64,000 bases of DNA from Riemerella anatipestifer ATCC 11845 = DSM 15868. Lineage in GTDB: Bacteria; Bacteroidota; Bacteroidia; Flavobacteriales; Weeksellaceae. The DNA is taken from positions 1 through 64,000 of the forward strand of contig NC_017045.1 in the NCBI RefSeq assembly GCF_000252855.1. The letters run 5' to 3'. The translations under genes were made by a program, and so were the position numbers. How positions within the stretch are numbered: the first letter of the stretch is position 1; every line of letters begins with the position of its first letter. Positions 41,779 through 51,844 of the stretch are shown in pieces. The notes under the pieces are model-generated. The model did no database searches and was not told where the DNA came from. It worked only from the letters and a program-made list of their open reading frames with translations.

Positions 41779-42327
41779 ATGAAAAAAATAATCATTACTG
41801 CCATTTCGTTGTTTTTTATCTTGGAATCCTGCAATGAGAAAAAAGAAGTAACAAATAGTACCGAAATAAAATCAGTTAAAACTGCTGATACATTAGTGAA
41901 AACCGAGAAAACTGAAGAGACTATAATACTCTCTACAAAACACAATCCTAACTTTATTTTATGTGATTTGGATGGTGATGACTCATCAGATAGAGTAGAA
42001 ATAGTTTTGAATACGAAGAATGAAAAGTATGGTTTGAAAATTACCTTTGGAAACGGTAAAACAGAGTATCTAGGCTTAGGAAAAGAGGTTTTGGGACAAG
42101 GTTTTGACGATATGAGCTGGATAGGCATTTTTGAAAAAGCTCCTAAAGGGGAGGTTTATTTTAATAATGTAAATGATGAGGGAGATATTATAAGTGAAGA
42201 AGAAGTGAAAGAAAGTGATAAAATTAGATTACCTAATGATGGTATTTTCATCCATGCGGAGGAGTCTTGTGGAGGAGGAGTAATCTATCTAAATAAGGGT
42301 AAATTTGAATGGATACAGCAAGAGTAA
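41779..42327 (+). CDS. Lipoprotein of unknown function
   Basis: 182 residues. Lipobox FFILESC at about residues 12-18. The body has HNPNFILCDLDGDDSSDRVE, an EF-hand-like acidic loop reminiscent of VCBS/FG-GAP-type repeats, and ends with a Gly-rich CGGGVIYLNKG. Lies between two other secreted proteins on the same strand. Confidence 0.72.
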   Translation: MKKIIITAISLFFILESCNEKKEVTNSTEIKSVKTADTLVKTEKTEETIILSTKHNPNFILCDLDGDDSSDRVEIVLNTKNEKYGLKITFGNGKTEYLGLGKEVLGQGFDDMSWIGIFEKAPKGEVYFNNVNDEGDIISEEEVKESDKIRLPNDGIFIHAEESCGGGVIYLNKGKFEWIQQE

Positions 42328-42351
42328 AACCTCTATATAAACTTAATTATT

Positions 42352-43050
42352 ATGAAAAAAACAATATTAGCCCTGTTTTTGACTTTTAGTTTTTCCAGTG
42401 CATTCGCTCAGTTTGCTGTCGTGAATGATAAAGACGGTTGGGTAAATATAAGAAATAGAGAGCAAAAGGGTAAAATTATAGATACTTTACCCAATGGACA
42501 CCTGATCTATTGGTATGGTCCCAGTGAACCTAATGAGAAGAATTGGGGTTTTGTTCAATATGTTAAAAATGGAAAAGACCTTGAAGGGGACATTTACAAA
42601 GATCGCTATAAGTGGATTTCAGACTTTTCACCATTGAAAATTTCAAAGAAAACAGCTAACTCTGTAACTCTAAAGCAAGAAGCTATTACTGTAACTGTTA
42701 CGAAGTCCCACTTTGATAAGAAGAAACATAAATTTACCTATTTTAAGGATAACCCCACCATTATATCTCATATTGATGGTAAGGCTCCTTGGGGGACAGA
42801 CGGCAACCTACCGAAGGCACAATATGAAAAAATTAGCGTCCGTATTGGGGATAAAACGCTTATCTTACCAAAGGCAGCTTTAGAAAACGTGTATGACCCT
42901 TATCTGGACGGGGTAGAAGCTAATTATGATAAACAGAATGATACCCTGTATATTCAAGCAATAAATGGGGATGGTGCGGGCACCTGTCTTATCATTTGGA
43001 AAATTGAAAAAGGAGTTTATAAAGACAGACTAATTGTTAATGGTTTTTAA
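42352..43050 (+). CDS. Secreted SH3-like domain protein
   Basis: 232 residues. Signal peptide LALFLTFSFSSAFAQ. Residues 22-80 resemble a bacterial SH3 domain: VNDKDGWVNIRNREQKGKII with DTLPNG and a WGFVQY strand. The rest is unfamiliar (GDGAGTCLIIWKIEKGVYKD near the end). Probably periplasmic, binding peptidoglycan or protein partners; inferred. Confidence 0.75.
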   Translation: MKKTILALFLTFSFSSAFAQFAVVNDKDGWVNIRNREQKGKIIDTLPNGHLIYWYGPSEPNEKNWGFVQYVKNGKDLEGDIYKDRYKWISDFSPLKISKKTANSVTLKQEAITVTVTKSHFDKKKHKFTYFKDNPTIISHIDGKAPWGTDGNLPKAQYEKISVRIGDKTLILPKAALENVYDPYLDGVEANYDKQNDTLYIQAINGDGAGTCLIIWKIEKGVYKDRLIVNGF

Positions 43051-43099
43051 ATGAAATAGTTGTAATCTATTTTTATTGTGGTAATAGTATAATTAGCAA

Positions 43100-43906
43100 A
43101 TGGAACAAAAATTCGATATTGACAAAATTGTAAACTATTTGGATAAGTATAAATCCGACTTGCCAAAGTTATACACTTGGGATGCAAAAATAGAAAGACT
43201 TGCAGAGCTTGAAGTATTAACACAAAAACAAATTGAAGAAATAAATAAAAAGAAACCCTACGAAAAAGCACTTCATCTCAAAAAAATTGTTGGGCAAAAC
43301 CTGAAAGAAACATATATAAACGACAAAACTCTATTTTATGAAATTTGTTTATGGATAATTAGAGATTGGGGTGGAATTTTTACAGCGAATGATAATGAAA
43401 CAATAAAACTTATTGAGAGTTTTTTAAATAAAGAAGTTATTGAATTTCAAAGAATTGCTAGCATTTCAAAAGTTAGTTCATACTTGTATCCTGAAAAGAA
43501 CATAATTTATGACTCACGAGTTGCATATTCATTGAATTGGATAATTCTCTCAGAAAATGCAGGACAAAAGTACTTTCCAATTCCCAAAGGTAGGAATTCT
43601 AAAATGATAGCATTTGACCTTAATGTTCTAATACGATTAAAAAATATATCAATTTATCAACCAAATGAAATATCAGATTTAGATAAGAAATTTTTTATTA
43701 AAAATTTAGATAAACAACTTTTTATAGACAAGAAGATTGCATATTCAGAACTTAATAAACTTATAAAGGATATAAGCGAAAAATTATGGAAAGATGACAT
43801 TGAAAAACAACATAATTTGTATTATACTGAAATGTTATTATTTGCTATTGCCGATAGAGAAGTATTCTTGGACATTACAAAAAAATGGATTGAATTAACA
43901 AAATAA
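43100..43906 (+). CDS. Hypothetical protein, weakly OGG-like
   Basis: 268 residues, no signal peptide, Lys/Ile-rich and helical. The segment ISKVSSYLYPEKNIIYDSRV recalls helix-hairpin-helix glycosylase-like (OGG-like) proteins, a weak similarity from memory. Followed after 16 bases by a small gene on the same strand. Confidence 0.6.
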   Translation: MEQKFDIDKIVNYLDKYKSDLPKLYTWDAKIERLAELEVLTQKQIEEINKKKPYEKALHLKKIVGQNLKETYINDKTLFYEICLWIIRDWGGIFTANDNETIKLIESFLNKEVIEFQRIASISKVSSYLYPEKNIIYDSRVAYSLNWIILSENAGQKYFPIPKGRNSKMIAFDLNVLIRLKNISIYQPNEISDLDKKFFIKNLDKQLFIDKKIAYSELNKLIKDISEKLWKDDIEKQHNLYYTEMLLFAIADREVFLDITKKWIELTK

Positions 43907-43922
43907 AGTAATCATTCAATAA

Positions 43923-44309
43923 ATGACAAAAAAAATTAGCCAAAAATTATTTCAAAATTTATATGATAATAAGACAATTCTTCTTCCCAAGATGGGACCA
44001 TTTTGTTTTTGTGAATTTTTGAAATCCGACTTTAAAGACAACAAATTAATAATTTATTTAAAAGTTCTTGAACCTGTTTTTAGATTAAAACCAAGATATA
44101 TAACATGGTTTGAAAAAGCAATGAGTGAAAGTTCTATTGAAATTCAATATAATTTTTTGTACGAAAATATTATATCATTAAAAATAGAGCAACAATATAT
44201 TACAAGTGTTTATGGTTCAAGTATTTGGGCAAACCATGGGATAGTGAAAAAAGTTTATGAACTAAAAGCACAAGGTTTAGATGAAGAAATTTACGAAATC
44301 TTGAGCTAA
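43923..44309 (+). CDS. Hypothetical protein
   Basis: 128 residues, no signal peptide. LLPKMGPFCFCEFLKSDFKD and a C-terminal YELKAQGLDEEIYEIL helix. Not recognised. Probably co-transcribed with the gene before it. Confidence 0.6.
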   Translation: MTKKISQKLFQNLYDNKTILLPKMGPFCFCEFLKSDFKDNKLIIYLKVLEPVFRLKPRYITWFEKAMSESSIEIQYNFLYENIISLKIEQQYITSVYGSSIWANHGIVKKVYELKAQGLDEEIYEILS

Positions 44310-44405
44310 AAAATATATGAGAACAAAATGATAAAGTCAACAAGTTATTTGTTCGGTTGGTTTGAATTGGACTTTATTATGTGATATTTTATCTAAACAA
44401 ACGAT

Positions 44406-45044
44406 ATGAAAGGAAAAATTATAATATCAATTCTATTGTTACTTTTTATTTCTTGTCAGAATTCTAAATTCGTTAACGAAGGTAAACCTACTTCGGTTAA
44501 AGAAATTGGATTTTCCGAAAAGGGGACGGAAATGCAAACGGTTATCATCAATATTATTAAAGCCTATCAGAATAAAGATGAAAAGGCTTTAAATAAACTT
44601 ATCCCTAAAAAGTTTGGGATCACCTTTCTGTATCGTATGGGGGCTCAGGATCATATTGCGAATGTTAAAAAAATTTCTTTTGCTAAGCCCGTTCCCAGCT
44701 ATTTGCCTTTTGACCCTAATATCATAACTGACTATAAAATTACCCAAGAAAAACTACCGATATTTAGTTGTGAAACCGAAAGCTGGAATAAACCTGCGGG
44801 AATTTATATCGACCTTAATCAAAAAGAATCGTTATTTTCTGAAATTGCAAAGTTTGAAAATGCTAACTTTGACGAGAACCCCTGGTCCGATAGTGAGGTT
44901 AAAAAATTGGAAATCATAGAGAGAAACAGTCATAAAGTCATTGTAATTGGGCAAAACCAAAAGGAGTTTATTTTCTATATTGGCTATTTCGATAATATAT
45001 GGTATTTAACGGCGATCGACCGATTTGAGGTTTGTTCTGCTTAA
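44406..45044 (+). CDS. Lipoprotein of unknown function
   Basis: 212 residues. Lipobox LLLFISC at about residues 11-17. The body contains an NTF2-like-looking N-terminal part (IINIIKAYQNKDEKALNKLI) and WYLTAIDRFEVCSA at the end. Precedes the LPS-associated family gene by 26 bases. Confidence 0.75.
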   Translation: MKGKIIISILLLLFISCQNSKFVNEGKPTSVKEIGFSEKGTEMQTVIINIIKAYQNKDEKALNKLIPKKFGITFLYRMGAQDHIANVKKISFAKPVPSYLPFDPNIITDYKITQEKLPIFSCETESWNKPAGIYIDLNQKESLFSEIAKFENANFDENPWSDSEVKKLEIIERNSHKVIVIGQNQKEFIFYIGYFDNIWYLTAIDRFEVCSA

Positions 45045-45070
45045 AATCAACATAATAAATTGAAGGTAAA

Positions 45071-45775
45071 ATGAATTATTTTAAATTGTTAATCGCTCTT
45101 GCATTATTATCGTGTAATACGAAAGAGAGTAAAATAGAAGAAAAGCAAATACCAACAGAAGGGATCTCGGAAAAATTAGAAAAGAAGGAAAACTTTGAAA
45201 TTTCGTACGAAAAACTTTCAGATAAAGTGATTCCTCAGGGGCTTTCTTTTGAGGGAAAGGTAAAAGAGGTCGTTAGAGTAGAGGATTTACAGGGAGAGCA
45301 TATAATCCTATTAACAGAAACAGGGATTGTTCCAAGCAAAAAGGTGATCAACGCAGACTATGAAAAAGATGCAAAAACTTTCGTGTATGATTATCTTTAT
45401 GATAAAAATGAAAATAAATATAAATTAAACTGGAAAATACAAGATTTTATTTTGAATTGTGAGTTTGATTTATCTATGAATTTCGTTAAAGATACTTTTA
45501 AAATCACGGATTTAAACAACAACGGTATCGCCGAAATTTGGACGATGTATTCCATGTTGTGTACTTCGGACATTAGTCCAGATGTGATGAAAATCATCAT
45601 GTACGAAGGCAAACAGAAATATGCTTTAAGAGGACACGCTACTCTAATAGCGGGCGAAGACAAACTTGAGGAAGGCGAGTATCAATTCGACGAAAACTTA
45701 TCAAAAGCCTCAAAAGAAATAAAAGAATTTGCTCTAAAAATGTGGCGAAATAATAATATACAGAAATTAAACTAA
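45071..45775 (+). CDS. Lipoprotein resembling the M949_RS01915 family
   Basis: 234 residues. Lipobox LIALALLSC at the N-terminus. The pattern FKITDLNNNGIAEIWTMYSM followed by SPDVMKIIMYEGKQKYALRG resembles the M949_RS01915 family, named after a Riemerella anatipestifer gene linked to lipopolysaccharide. That link is from memory, and enzymatic activity is not evident. Followed by a terminator shared with clpP. Confidence 0.65.
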   Translation: MNYFKLLIALALLSCNTKESKIEEKQIPTEGISEKLEKKENFEISYEKLSDKVIPQGLSFEGKVKEVVRVEDLQGEHIILLTETGIVPSKKVINADYEKDAKTFVYDYLYDKNENKYKLNWKIQDFILNCEFDLSMNFVKDTFKITDLNNNGIAEIWTMYSMLCTSDISPDVMKIIMYEGKQKYALRGHATLIAGEDKLEEGEYQFDENLSKASKEIKEFALKMWRNNNIQKLN

Positions 45776-45802
45776 AAAGAGGTACTGAGTGAAAAATACA
45801 AT

Positions 45803-45830
45803 AAAACCCTAGAAATTTCTAGGGTTTTTA
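45803..45830. terminator. Bidirectional terminator
   Basis: AAAACCCTAGAAATTTCTAGGGTTTT is fully palindromic with A- and T-runs on both sides. It separates the convergent lipoprotein gene and clpP and serves both. Confidence 0.88.
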
Positions 45831-45844
45831 TTTTATCATTCTAT

Positions 45845-46519
45845 TTATTTTCTAGCTAGAACTTCGTCTATCATTCCGAATTCTTTAGCTTCTTCGGAGG
45901 TCATCCAGTAATCTCTATCAGAAGATTTTTCAACCCATTCATAAGATTGTCCAGAATGTTCAGAGATAATATCATAAAGTTCCTTCTTTAGCTTCAGCAT
46001 TTCTCTAAGATTGATTTCCATATCGCTAGCCACACCTTGAGCTCCTCCACTAGGTTGGTGTATCATCACTCTAGAATGTTTAAGAGCAGAGCGTTTACCC
46101 TTTTCACCCGCTACAAGAAGTACAGCTCCCATAGAAGCAGCCATACCTGTACAGATAGTAGCTACATCAGGCTTAATGATTTGCATCGTATCATAAATTC
46201 CTAGCCCTGCATATACACTTCCGCCAGGAGAGTTAATGTAAATCTGAATATCTTTAGTAGGGTCTGCACTCTCTAAAAATAAAAGTTGAGCCGTTACAAT
46301 ATTTGCCACTTGGTCGTCTATCCCAGTACCTAAAAAGATGATTCTATCCATCATCAATCTAGAAAAAACGTCCATTTGTGCTACATTCATACGGCGTTCC
46401 TCCATAATGTATGGTGTAAGGTTGGTTGGGTTAAAAGTCCCCATATATTGGTCGGTAGCTAATCCATTATTTCCTAGGTGCTTTACCGAAAAATCTCTAA
46501 ATTCCTTTTTAATATCCAT
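45845..46519 (-). CDS. clpP: ATP-dependent Clp protease proteolytic subunit
   Basis: 224 residues. Serine protease with nucleophile Ser in GMAASMGAVLL, His in MIHQPSGGAQG, and the Asp further on in the handle region. It forms a 14-mer that degrades proteins unfolded by ClpX or ClpA. The N-terminal extension of about 25 residues (before YIMEERRMN) is typical of Bacteroidota ClpP and may be removed. clpX is not adjacent here. Confidence 0.95.
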   Translation of the reverse strand: MDIKKEFRDFSVKHLGNNGLATDQYMGTFNPTNLTPYIMEERRMNVAQMDVFSRLMMDRIIFLGTGIDDQVANIVTAQLLFLESADPTKDIQIYINSPGGSVYAGLGIYDTMQIIKPDVATICTGMAASMGAVLLVAGEKGKRSALKHSRVMIHQPSGGAQGVASDMEINLREMLKLKKELYDIISEHSGQSYEWVEKSSDRDYWMTSEEAKEFGMIDEVLARK

Positions 46520-46598
46520 ATTGTGTTATATTTTATTTTCAAATTCAAATACCAATACTGTACCCGAAGTTTTTTAAGCAGTAAAAATAGTCATTATG

Positions 46599-48521
46599 TC
46601 ATAAAACACGAAACAATTTTTGGTCTATGGTGTTTTTTAGCATCGTTAGTTTGATTATTTTTTGATAAATCTCTGTTTTATCTTCAGCTTCGGTATTTTT
46701 CAAATCCTCTATCATTTTCATAATATACTCTCGCTTATAGCGATAGATGGTATCAGCAACCAATTTATTGATAGATTTTTCTTTTGGTAGAAGGTAAATG
46801 TTATGTTTTTTCCAATCACTTAGCTGATAAGGCTCTACTAAAGCATTGGCTACTTTATTGGTAATTTCTTCATTCATTAAAGTAATGAAAAAACGCTCTG
46901 ACCTCAGTTCATTGGTTTGGATACCTTGTTTTATTTCGTTGATGATTTTCTTGTTGGTTTCAGATTGTATTTCACAATTATCCTCTTCCATTCGGCATAT
47001 TACTTCTTCAATAACGGTAGTTTGGTAAACTTTATCTTCGGCATCTTTCATTTCAATAATATAATCTCCATACTTTAACATCAGTTCTACCATTTGCTCT
47101 TCCAAATAGAGTAGGGCGGTGTTGGCTTTAGTAAAGTCCGAAGTAATCACCTCCAGCTTAGGTTGTGGCTGAGGTGTGGCTTTTTTAGGCGTTAAATGTT
47201 GTTGTTCTTTAACCTGTTGTTGTATGCCTAGCTCGTTAAATAAACTCTGTTCCGAAAGCCCAAACTTGTTAGAAATTTCTTTAAGGTAAATCTCCTGCTT
47301 TAAAACATTCCCGACAAATGCCACCGATTTTACAATATCTCTAATGGCTTCGGATTTTTTTATAGGGTCGTGTTCTACATCTTTGAGTAGAATTTCAGCT
47401 TTAAAATTGATGAAATCTTGGGCGTTGTTTTGTATAAAATCTTCTACAAATTCCTTTGGGTGTTTCCTAGAAAATGAATCAGGGTCGTCCCCATCAGGGA
47501 AAAGTAAGATTCTAATATTCATTCCTTCGGAAAGGAGCATATCTATACTTCTAAAGCTGGCTTTAATCCCTGCAGCATCTCCATCAAAGAGTATAGTTAC
47601 ATTTTCTGTAAGTCTTTTAATGAGTTTAATTTGCTCTGTGGTAAGTGCCGTTCCAGAACTCGCTACTACATGCTCTATCCCTGCTTGATGCAGTGCTACC
47701 ACGTCCATATAGCCCTCTACTAGTAAACATAAATTTTGTTTAGAAATGGCTTGTTTACTTTGGTTAAGCCCATAGAGAACATTAGATTTATGATAAATTT
47801 CTGTTTCAGGAGAATTGAGATACTTGGCAGTTTTAACATTAGATTTTAAAATCCTTGCTCCAAACCCCAAAACTCTTCCAGAAAAACTATGGATAGGAAA
47901 TATAACCCTTTCTCTAAAACGGTCTAAGCCATCAGGAGCATAATCTGTAAAGATGGATAGTCCTGATTTTTCTAAAATCTCTTTGGTATAACCTTTAGAA
48001 ATAGCATATTCTGTGAAGGCATTTTTTTGAATAGGAGAGTAGCCTAGCTGGAATTTTTTTATAATATCCTCTCGTAACTCTCTTTCTTTGAAATAAGATA
48101 GACCGATACTTTTACCTTCTTCGGTTTCCCAAATTTGTTTTTGATAGTAGTGGTTGGCTACTTCGTGTATTTTATAGAGTAAATCTTTTTCGGTTTGGGC
48201 TGTTTTTTCTTCTTCGGTGAGCTCTCTTTGGTGTTCTTCTATTTCGATGCCGTATTTTTTTGCGGCAAATCTGAGGGCTTCGGGATAGCTGAAATTCTCT
48301 ATCTCCATTAAAAAAGAAATGGCAGTACCTCCTTTTCCAGAGGAAAAATCCTTCCAAATTTGCTTGGAAGGAGACACAATAAAACTAGGTGTTTTTTCAT
48401 CTACAAAAGGGCTGAGTCCTTTATAATTAGACCCAGCTCTTTTGAGTTGAACATATTCACCCACAATTTCTTCCACTCGTATGGCGGAAAAAATTTTGTC
48501 TATCGTCTCTTTAGTTATCAA
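46599..48521 (-). CDS. dnaG: DNA primase, zinc-ligand residues replaced
   Basis: 640 residues. Domains: CHC2-like N-terminal region (1-100), Toprim core with LLVEGYMDVVAL and LFDGDAAGIKA, and a C-terminal helicase-binding region. In the N-terminal domain the usual Cys-x2-His and Cys-x2-Cys ligands are absent: KGLSPFVDEKTPSF and WKDFSSGKGG stand where GLCPFH and CFGCGKGG are expected. So it probably does not bind zinc there. I recall the same in other Flavobacteria, so this is lineage-wide rather than a defect. Confidence 0.95.
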   Translation of the reverse strand: MITKETIDKIFSAIRVEEIVGEYVQLKRAGSNYKGLSPFVDEKTPSFIVSPSKQIWKDFSSGKGGTAISFLMEIENFSYPEALRFAAKKYGIEIEEHQRELTEEEKTAQTEKDLLYKIHEVANHYYQKQIWETEEGKSIGLSYFKERELREDIIKKFQLGYSPIQKNAFTEYAISKGYTKEILEKSGLSIFTDYAPDGLDRFRERVIFPIHSFSGRVLGFGARILKSNVKTAKYLNSPETEIYHKSNVLYGLNQSKQAISKQNLCLLVEGYMDVVALHQAGIEHVVASSGTALTTEQIKLIKRLTENVTILFDGDAAGIKASFRSIDMLLSEGMNIRILLFPDGDDPDSFSRKHPKEFVEDFIQNNAQDFINFKAEILLKDVEHDPIKKSEAIRDIVKSVAFVGNVLKQEIYLKEISNKFGLSEQSLFNELGIQQQVKEQQHLTPKKATPQPQPKLEVITSDFTKANTALLYLEEQMVELMLKYGDYIIEMKDAEDKVYQTTVIEEVICRMEEDNCEIQSETNKKIINEIKQGIQTNELRSERFFITLMNEEITNKVANALVEPYQLSDWKKHNIYLLPKEKSINKLVADTIYRYKREYIMKMIEDLKNTEAEDKTEIYQKIIKLTMLKNTIDQKLFRVL

Positions 48522-48536
48522 ATTTTTATGATAAAA

Positions 48537-49214
48537 TTAGATGCTGTTTTGCTTCTTATCTTTTCCGAAAAACATTTTAATAATTACAGGTGCTGTTGTA
48601 ATGACTACAATAAACAGTATTATTATTTCCAAATGTCTTTTTAAATCGATACCAAACTGCTCCAAAAATAGTTTATCCAAATAGTGTCCTGCAAAAATAA
48701 GTGAAAATGACCACGCAATAGCTCCTACAATATTATAAAGCATAAATTTACCTTTCTCCATTCCTACAATACCAGCTACAATAGGTGCAAAGGTTCTCAC
48801 GATGGGTAAAAATCTAGCCGCTATAATGGCTATTCTACCGTGTTCCTCATAGAAATCATGAGCCTTAAAAAGATATTTTTTCTTGAAAAGGAAAGAGTCT
48901 GGTCTTTCATATAAAGCAGGTCCACTTTTTTTACCAAACCAATAGCCCACCATATTTCCTAAAATAGCAGCAATAGCAATAGCACTAGCTAATATAACGG
49001 TGCTTAAGAAATCACTTTCAATGATACCAAAAGTTTCCGTAATCATAGGAACGGCATAGATGCCAGAGATGAAAAGTAAACTATCTCCTGGTAAGAAAAA
49101 CCCTACAAAAAGTCCTGTTTCTGCAAATATGATAAATAACACTAACCAAAATCCTCCCATTTTGATATAAAATTCAGGATTTAGGAGGTCTTTCCAACTT
49201 TCAAAATGATCCAT
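48537..49214 (-). CDS. DedA family membrane protein
   Basis: 225 residues with about five hydrophobic segments. DedA/SNARE-associated signature: GLFVGFFLPGDSLLF near the N-terminus, and ARFLPIVRTFAPIVAGIVGM with the conserved Arg and Pro. Family members are undecaprenyl-phosphate or phospholipid flippases linked to proton flow. Ends 15 bases before the dnaG start. Confidence 0.9.
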   Translation of the reverse strand: MDHFESWKDLLNPEFYIKMGGFWLVLFIIFAETGLFVGFFLPGDSLLFISGIYAVPMITETFGIIESDFLSTVILASAIAIAAILGNMVGYWFGKKSGPALYERPDSFLFKKKYLFKAHDFYEEHGRIAIIAARFLPIVRTFAPIVAGIVGMEKGKFMLYNIVGAIAWSFSLIFAGHYLDKLFLEQFGIDLKRHLEIIILFIVVITTAPVIIKMFFGKDKKQNSI

Positions 49215-49235
49215 ACTTATTTTTTACTTGATGCA

Positions 49236-49243
49236 CAAAAATA
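49236..49243 (-). promoter_or_regulatory. -7 box of the DedA gene
   Basis: TATTTTTG on the - strand, 21 bases before the ATG; no clear -33 TTG. Confidence 0.4.
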
Positions 49244-49291
49244 CTTAATTAAATTCTTTTTAGTCCTATCTATAAAGAGATTTAACAAATT

Positions 49292-50422
49292 TTATAATTC
49301 TAAATCGTTATCTGTAACGGCTGTACCGTCTGCCATAAGGTAGGCTTTTAGAAAAGGTGTGATTTCTCCATTCATTACAGCATCTACATCGGAAGTCTCA
49401 TGCCCTGACCTTACATCTTTTACCAATTTATAGGGGTGCATGACATAGTTTCTGATTTGGCTGCCCCATTCTATTTTCATTTTATTGGCTTCTATTTCGT
49501 TTCTAGCCCTCATTCGCTCTTCAAGTTCTATCTCATAAAGCCTAGATTTAAGAAGTTGTAGAGCCTTTTCTTTGTTTTGTAGTTGAGACCTGCTTTCGGA
49601 GTTTTCTATAATGATTCCTGTTGGAGCGTGTCTTAGTCGTACAGCAGTTTCTACTTTGTTTACATTTTGTCCACCTGCACCAGAAGCTCGCATGGTTTCA
49701 AAACTAATATCGGCAGGGTTGATGTTGATTTCTATTGAATCGTCTACTAGTGGATAAACGTAAACCGATGCAAAGCTAGTGTGTCTTTTAGCATTGCTAT
49801 CAAATGGAGAAATTCTCACCAAACGATGTACTCCATTTTCTCCTTTAAGATATCCAAAGGCATATTCTCCTTCTATTTCTAAGGTTACGGTTTTTACACC
49901 AGCTACATCACCTTCTTGGAAATTGAGTTCTTTTACTTTATATCCGTTTTTATCTGCCCACATCAGATACATTCTCATTAGCATACTCGCCCAATCGCAA
50001 GATTCTGTACCACCAGCTCCAGCAGTAATTTGAAGTACGGCAGAAAGTTCATCGCCTTCGTTAGAAAGCATATTTTTAAACTCTAAATTTTCTACTTTTT
50101 CTAGTAGAGTAGGGTAGGCGGTTTCTAGTTCTTGTGCACTGTCGGGGTCTTCTTTAGCGAACTCAATTAAAACTTGTAAATCTTCCAATCCTGTATGGAT
50201 TTCTTCGTAATCTTCCACCCATTTTTTTTTAGACCTAAGTTGTTTCAAAAAAACTTCTGCTTCCTTTGGATTATCCCAAAATTCTGGAGCAGCAGTTTTT
50301 TCGTCATCATTGGTAATTTCTAACTTTTTTTTATCAATTTGAAGATATTTGTGAAGGTCTGATACTCTTTGACTGATATTTTTTGCTTGATCTAATGTAA
50401 CCACTTTTACAAAAATTTCCAC
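49292..50422 (-). CDS. prfB: Peptide chain release factor 2
   Basis: Up to 376 residues. GGQ motif in [17 protein letters not shown], which triggers peptide release, and SPF in VRISPFDS, which reads UGA and UAA. The N-terminus reads straight through ([12 protein letters not shown]) with no internal TGA, so the programmed frameshift of many prfB genes is absent. The first codon (GTG at 50422) overlaps a -7 box, so translation more likely begins at a downstream codon such as GTG 50404. Confidence 0.95.
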   Translation of the reverse strand: MEIFVKVVTLDQAKNISQRVSDLHKYLQIDKKKLEITNDDEKTAAPEFWDNPKEAEVFLKQLRSKKKWVEDYEEIHTGLEDLQVLIEFAKEDPDSAQELETAYPTLLEKVENLEFKNMLSNEGDELSAVLQITAGAGGTESCDWASMLMRMYLMWADKNGYKVKELNFQEGDVAGVKTVTLEIEGEYAFGYLKGENGVHRLVRISPFDSNAKRHTSFASVYVYPLVDDSIEININPADISFETMRASGAGGQNVNKVETAVRLRHAPTGIIIENSESRSQLQNKEKALQLLKSRLYEIELEERMRARNEIEANKMKIEWGSQIRNYVMHPYKLVKDVRSGHETSDVDAVMNGEITPFLKAYLMADGTAVTDNDLEL

Positions 50423-50429
50423 AAAAATA
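50422..50429 (-). promoter_or_regulatory. -7 box of prfB
   Basis: TATTTTTG on the - strand touching the upstream GTG; if used, transcription starts near 50415, after that codon. Confidence 0.4.
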
Positions 50430-50476
50430 ACGAAATTCCGCTAAACGAAAATAGAACGTTTTAATTGAGGATAAAA

Positions 50477-51814
50477 TCAAACCGTTGTAAGAAATCGTCT
50501 CACCAGAAGCGTGGCGGAAATTGTTAAGCCAATTCCTAGGGCTATCCACATTCCAAAAGCTCCCATGTTTAGATTGATACATAAATAATATCCCAATGGT
50601 AAGGTAATCAGCCAATAGGCTATGAATGTAATAAAACTAGGAATTTTAACATCTTGTAATCCTCTCAAAAGCCCCAACGCTGTAACCTGAATACCATCTG
50701 AAAGCTGAAAAAGAGCGGCAATAATCATCAGTTGAGAAGCTAAAACTAATACCTCCACATCTTCTTTTTTAGTAAAGAAAGTAGGAAGAACTTCTCTACC
50801 AAGTATGAAAACCATACCGCAAATCAGCATAAATAGGAAAACTATTTTCAGGTTGTTAATGCCCACTTTTCTTACTTCGATAAAGTTTTTTTCTCCTACT
50901 TTATTACCTATCATAATGGTGGAAGCTACACTAAACCCTATACAAAGATTAAAGGTGAAGGAAGCCATACTCAACGCAATCTGATGAGCAGCAATATCTC
51001 TAGCACTTACTTTACCACAAATAAAAGCAGCCGCAGCAAATGCAGTTACCTCAAAAAACATTTGTAAAGACATCGGAAATCCTAACCTAAGGAGTTTGGT
51101 AAACATTTGTTTCTTAAGTAAACTTAGCTTTAAACTAAAGTCATCCATATATCGGCGAGTCACTTTCTCTTTTCTCATTACGAAAAATAGAAAAAACACC
51201 ATGAATATTCTCGCAATAAGTGTGGCGTATGCAGAACCAGCAACTCCAAAACTAGGGATAATCCAAAATCCTTTTATCAAAATATAATTTAAAATAATAT
51301 TGATAATATTAGCAATAATAGTTGCTTTAGTAACCCCGATAGTAAATGAAAGACCTTCTGAAACCTCTCGCATAGTTTGAAATATCATAAAAGGGAAAAT
51401 ACTTACTACAACTATTTTAAGGTAGGTTTCCGCATCTGGCATTATGTGAGGAGGCTGGTCAAGATGATACATCAATGGACTAATACCAAAAATCAGAAGA
51501 ATGAGAAGAATCCCAATACTAACATTTACAATAAGTCCGTGGCTAAAAACTTGGTTAATCTGTTGATGGTCTTCTCTAGTTTGAGCTTCTGAAACCAAAG
51601 GTGGAATAGCCAAAGAAAATCCCAAAGCCACTACAAAAATGGAAAAAAATATACCGTTTGCCAAAGAAACCGAAGCCAGTGCATCGGCTCCTAGTAAGTT
51701 TCCTACAATAATATTATCAAATAAATTAACGGAAACTTGCCCTACCTGTGTTAGCATCACGGGTAAAGCAAGCTCCATAAGTCGTTTAGTATAAGCTGTA
51801 TCTAAGAAAGACAT
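50477..51814 (-). CDS. MATE family efflux transporter
   Basis: 445 residues, twelve hydrophobic segments. N-terminal MATE pattern ELALPVMLTQVGQVSVNLFD with NIIVGNLLGADALAS, and the second-half repeat LGFPMSLQMFFEVTAFAAAA. These transporters export cationic drugs against Na+ or H+. Ends before the prfB promoter; starts 30 bases after the regulator gene. Confidence 0.92.
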   Translation of the reverse strand: MSFLDTAYTKRLMELALPVMLTQVGQVSVNLFDNIIVGNLLGADALASVSLANGIFFSIFVVALGFSLAIPPLVSEAQTREDHQQINQVFSHGLIVNVSIGILLILLIFGISPLMYHLDQPPHIMPDAETYLKIVVVSIFPFMIFQTMREVSEGLSFTIGVTKATIIANIINIILNYILIKGFWIIPSFGVAGSAYATLIARIFMVFFLFFVMRKEKVTRRYMDDFSLKLSLLKKQMFTKLLRLGFPMSLQMFFEVTAFAAAAFICGKVSARDIAAHQIALSMASFTFNLCIGFSVASTIMIGNKVGEKNFIEVRKVGINNLKIVFLFMLICGMVFILGREVLPTFFTKKEDVEVLVLASQLMIIAALFQLSDGIQVTALGLLRGLQDVKIPSFITFIAYWLITLPLGYYLCINLNMGAFGMWIALGIGLTISATLLVRRFLTTV

Positions 51815-51844
51815 AATATCATGATAAATTTATAAGAATTTCCT

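Noticed and set aside
49292-50422. Programmed frameshift in prfB
   Set aside because: The N-terminal coding sequence is continuous and has no in-frame TGA.
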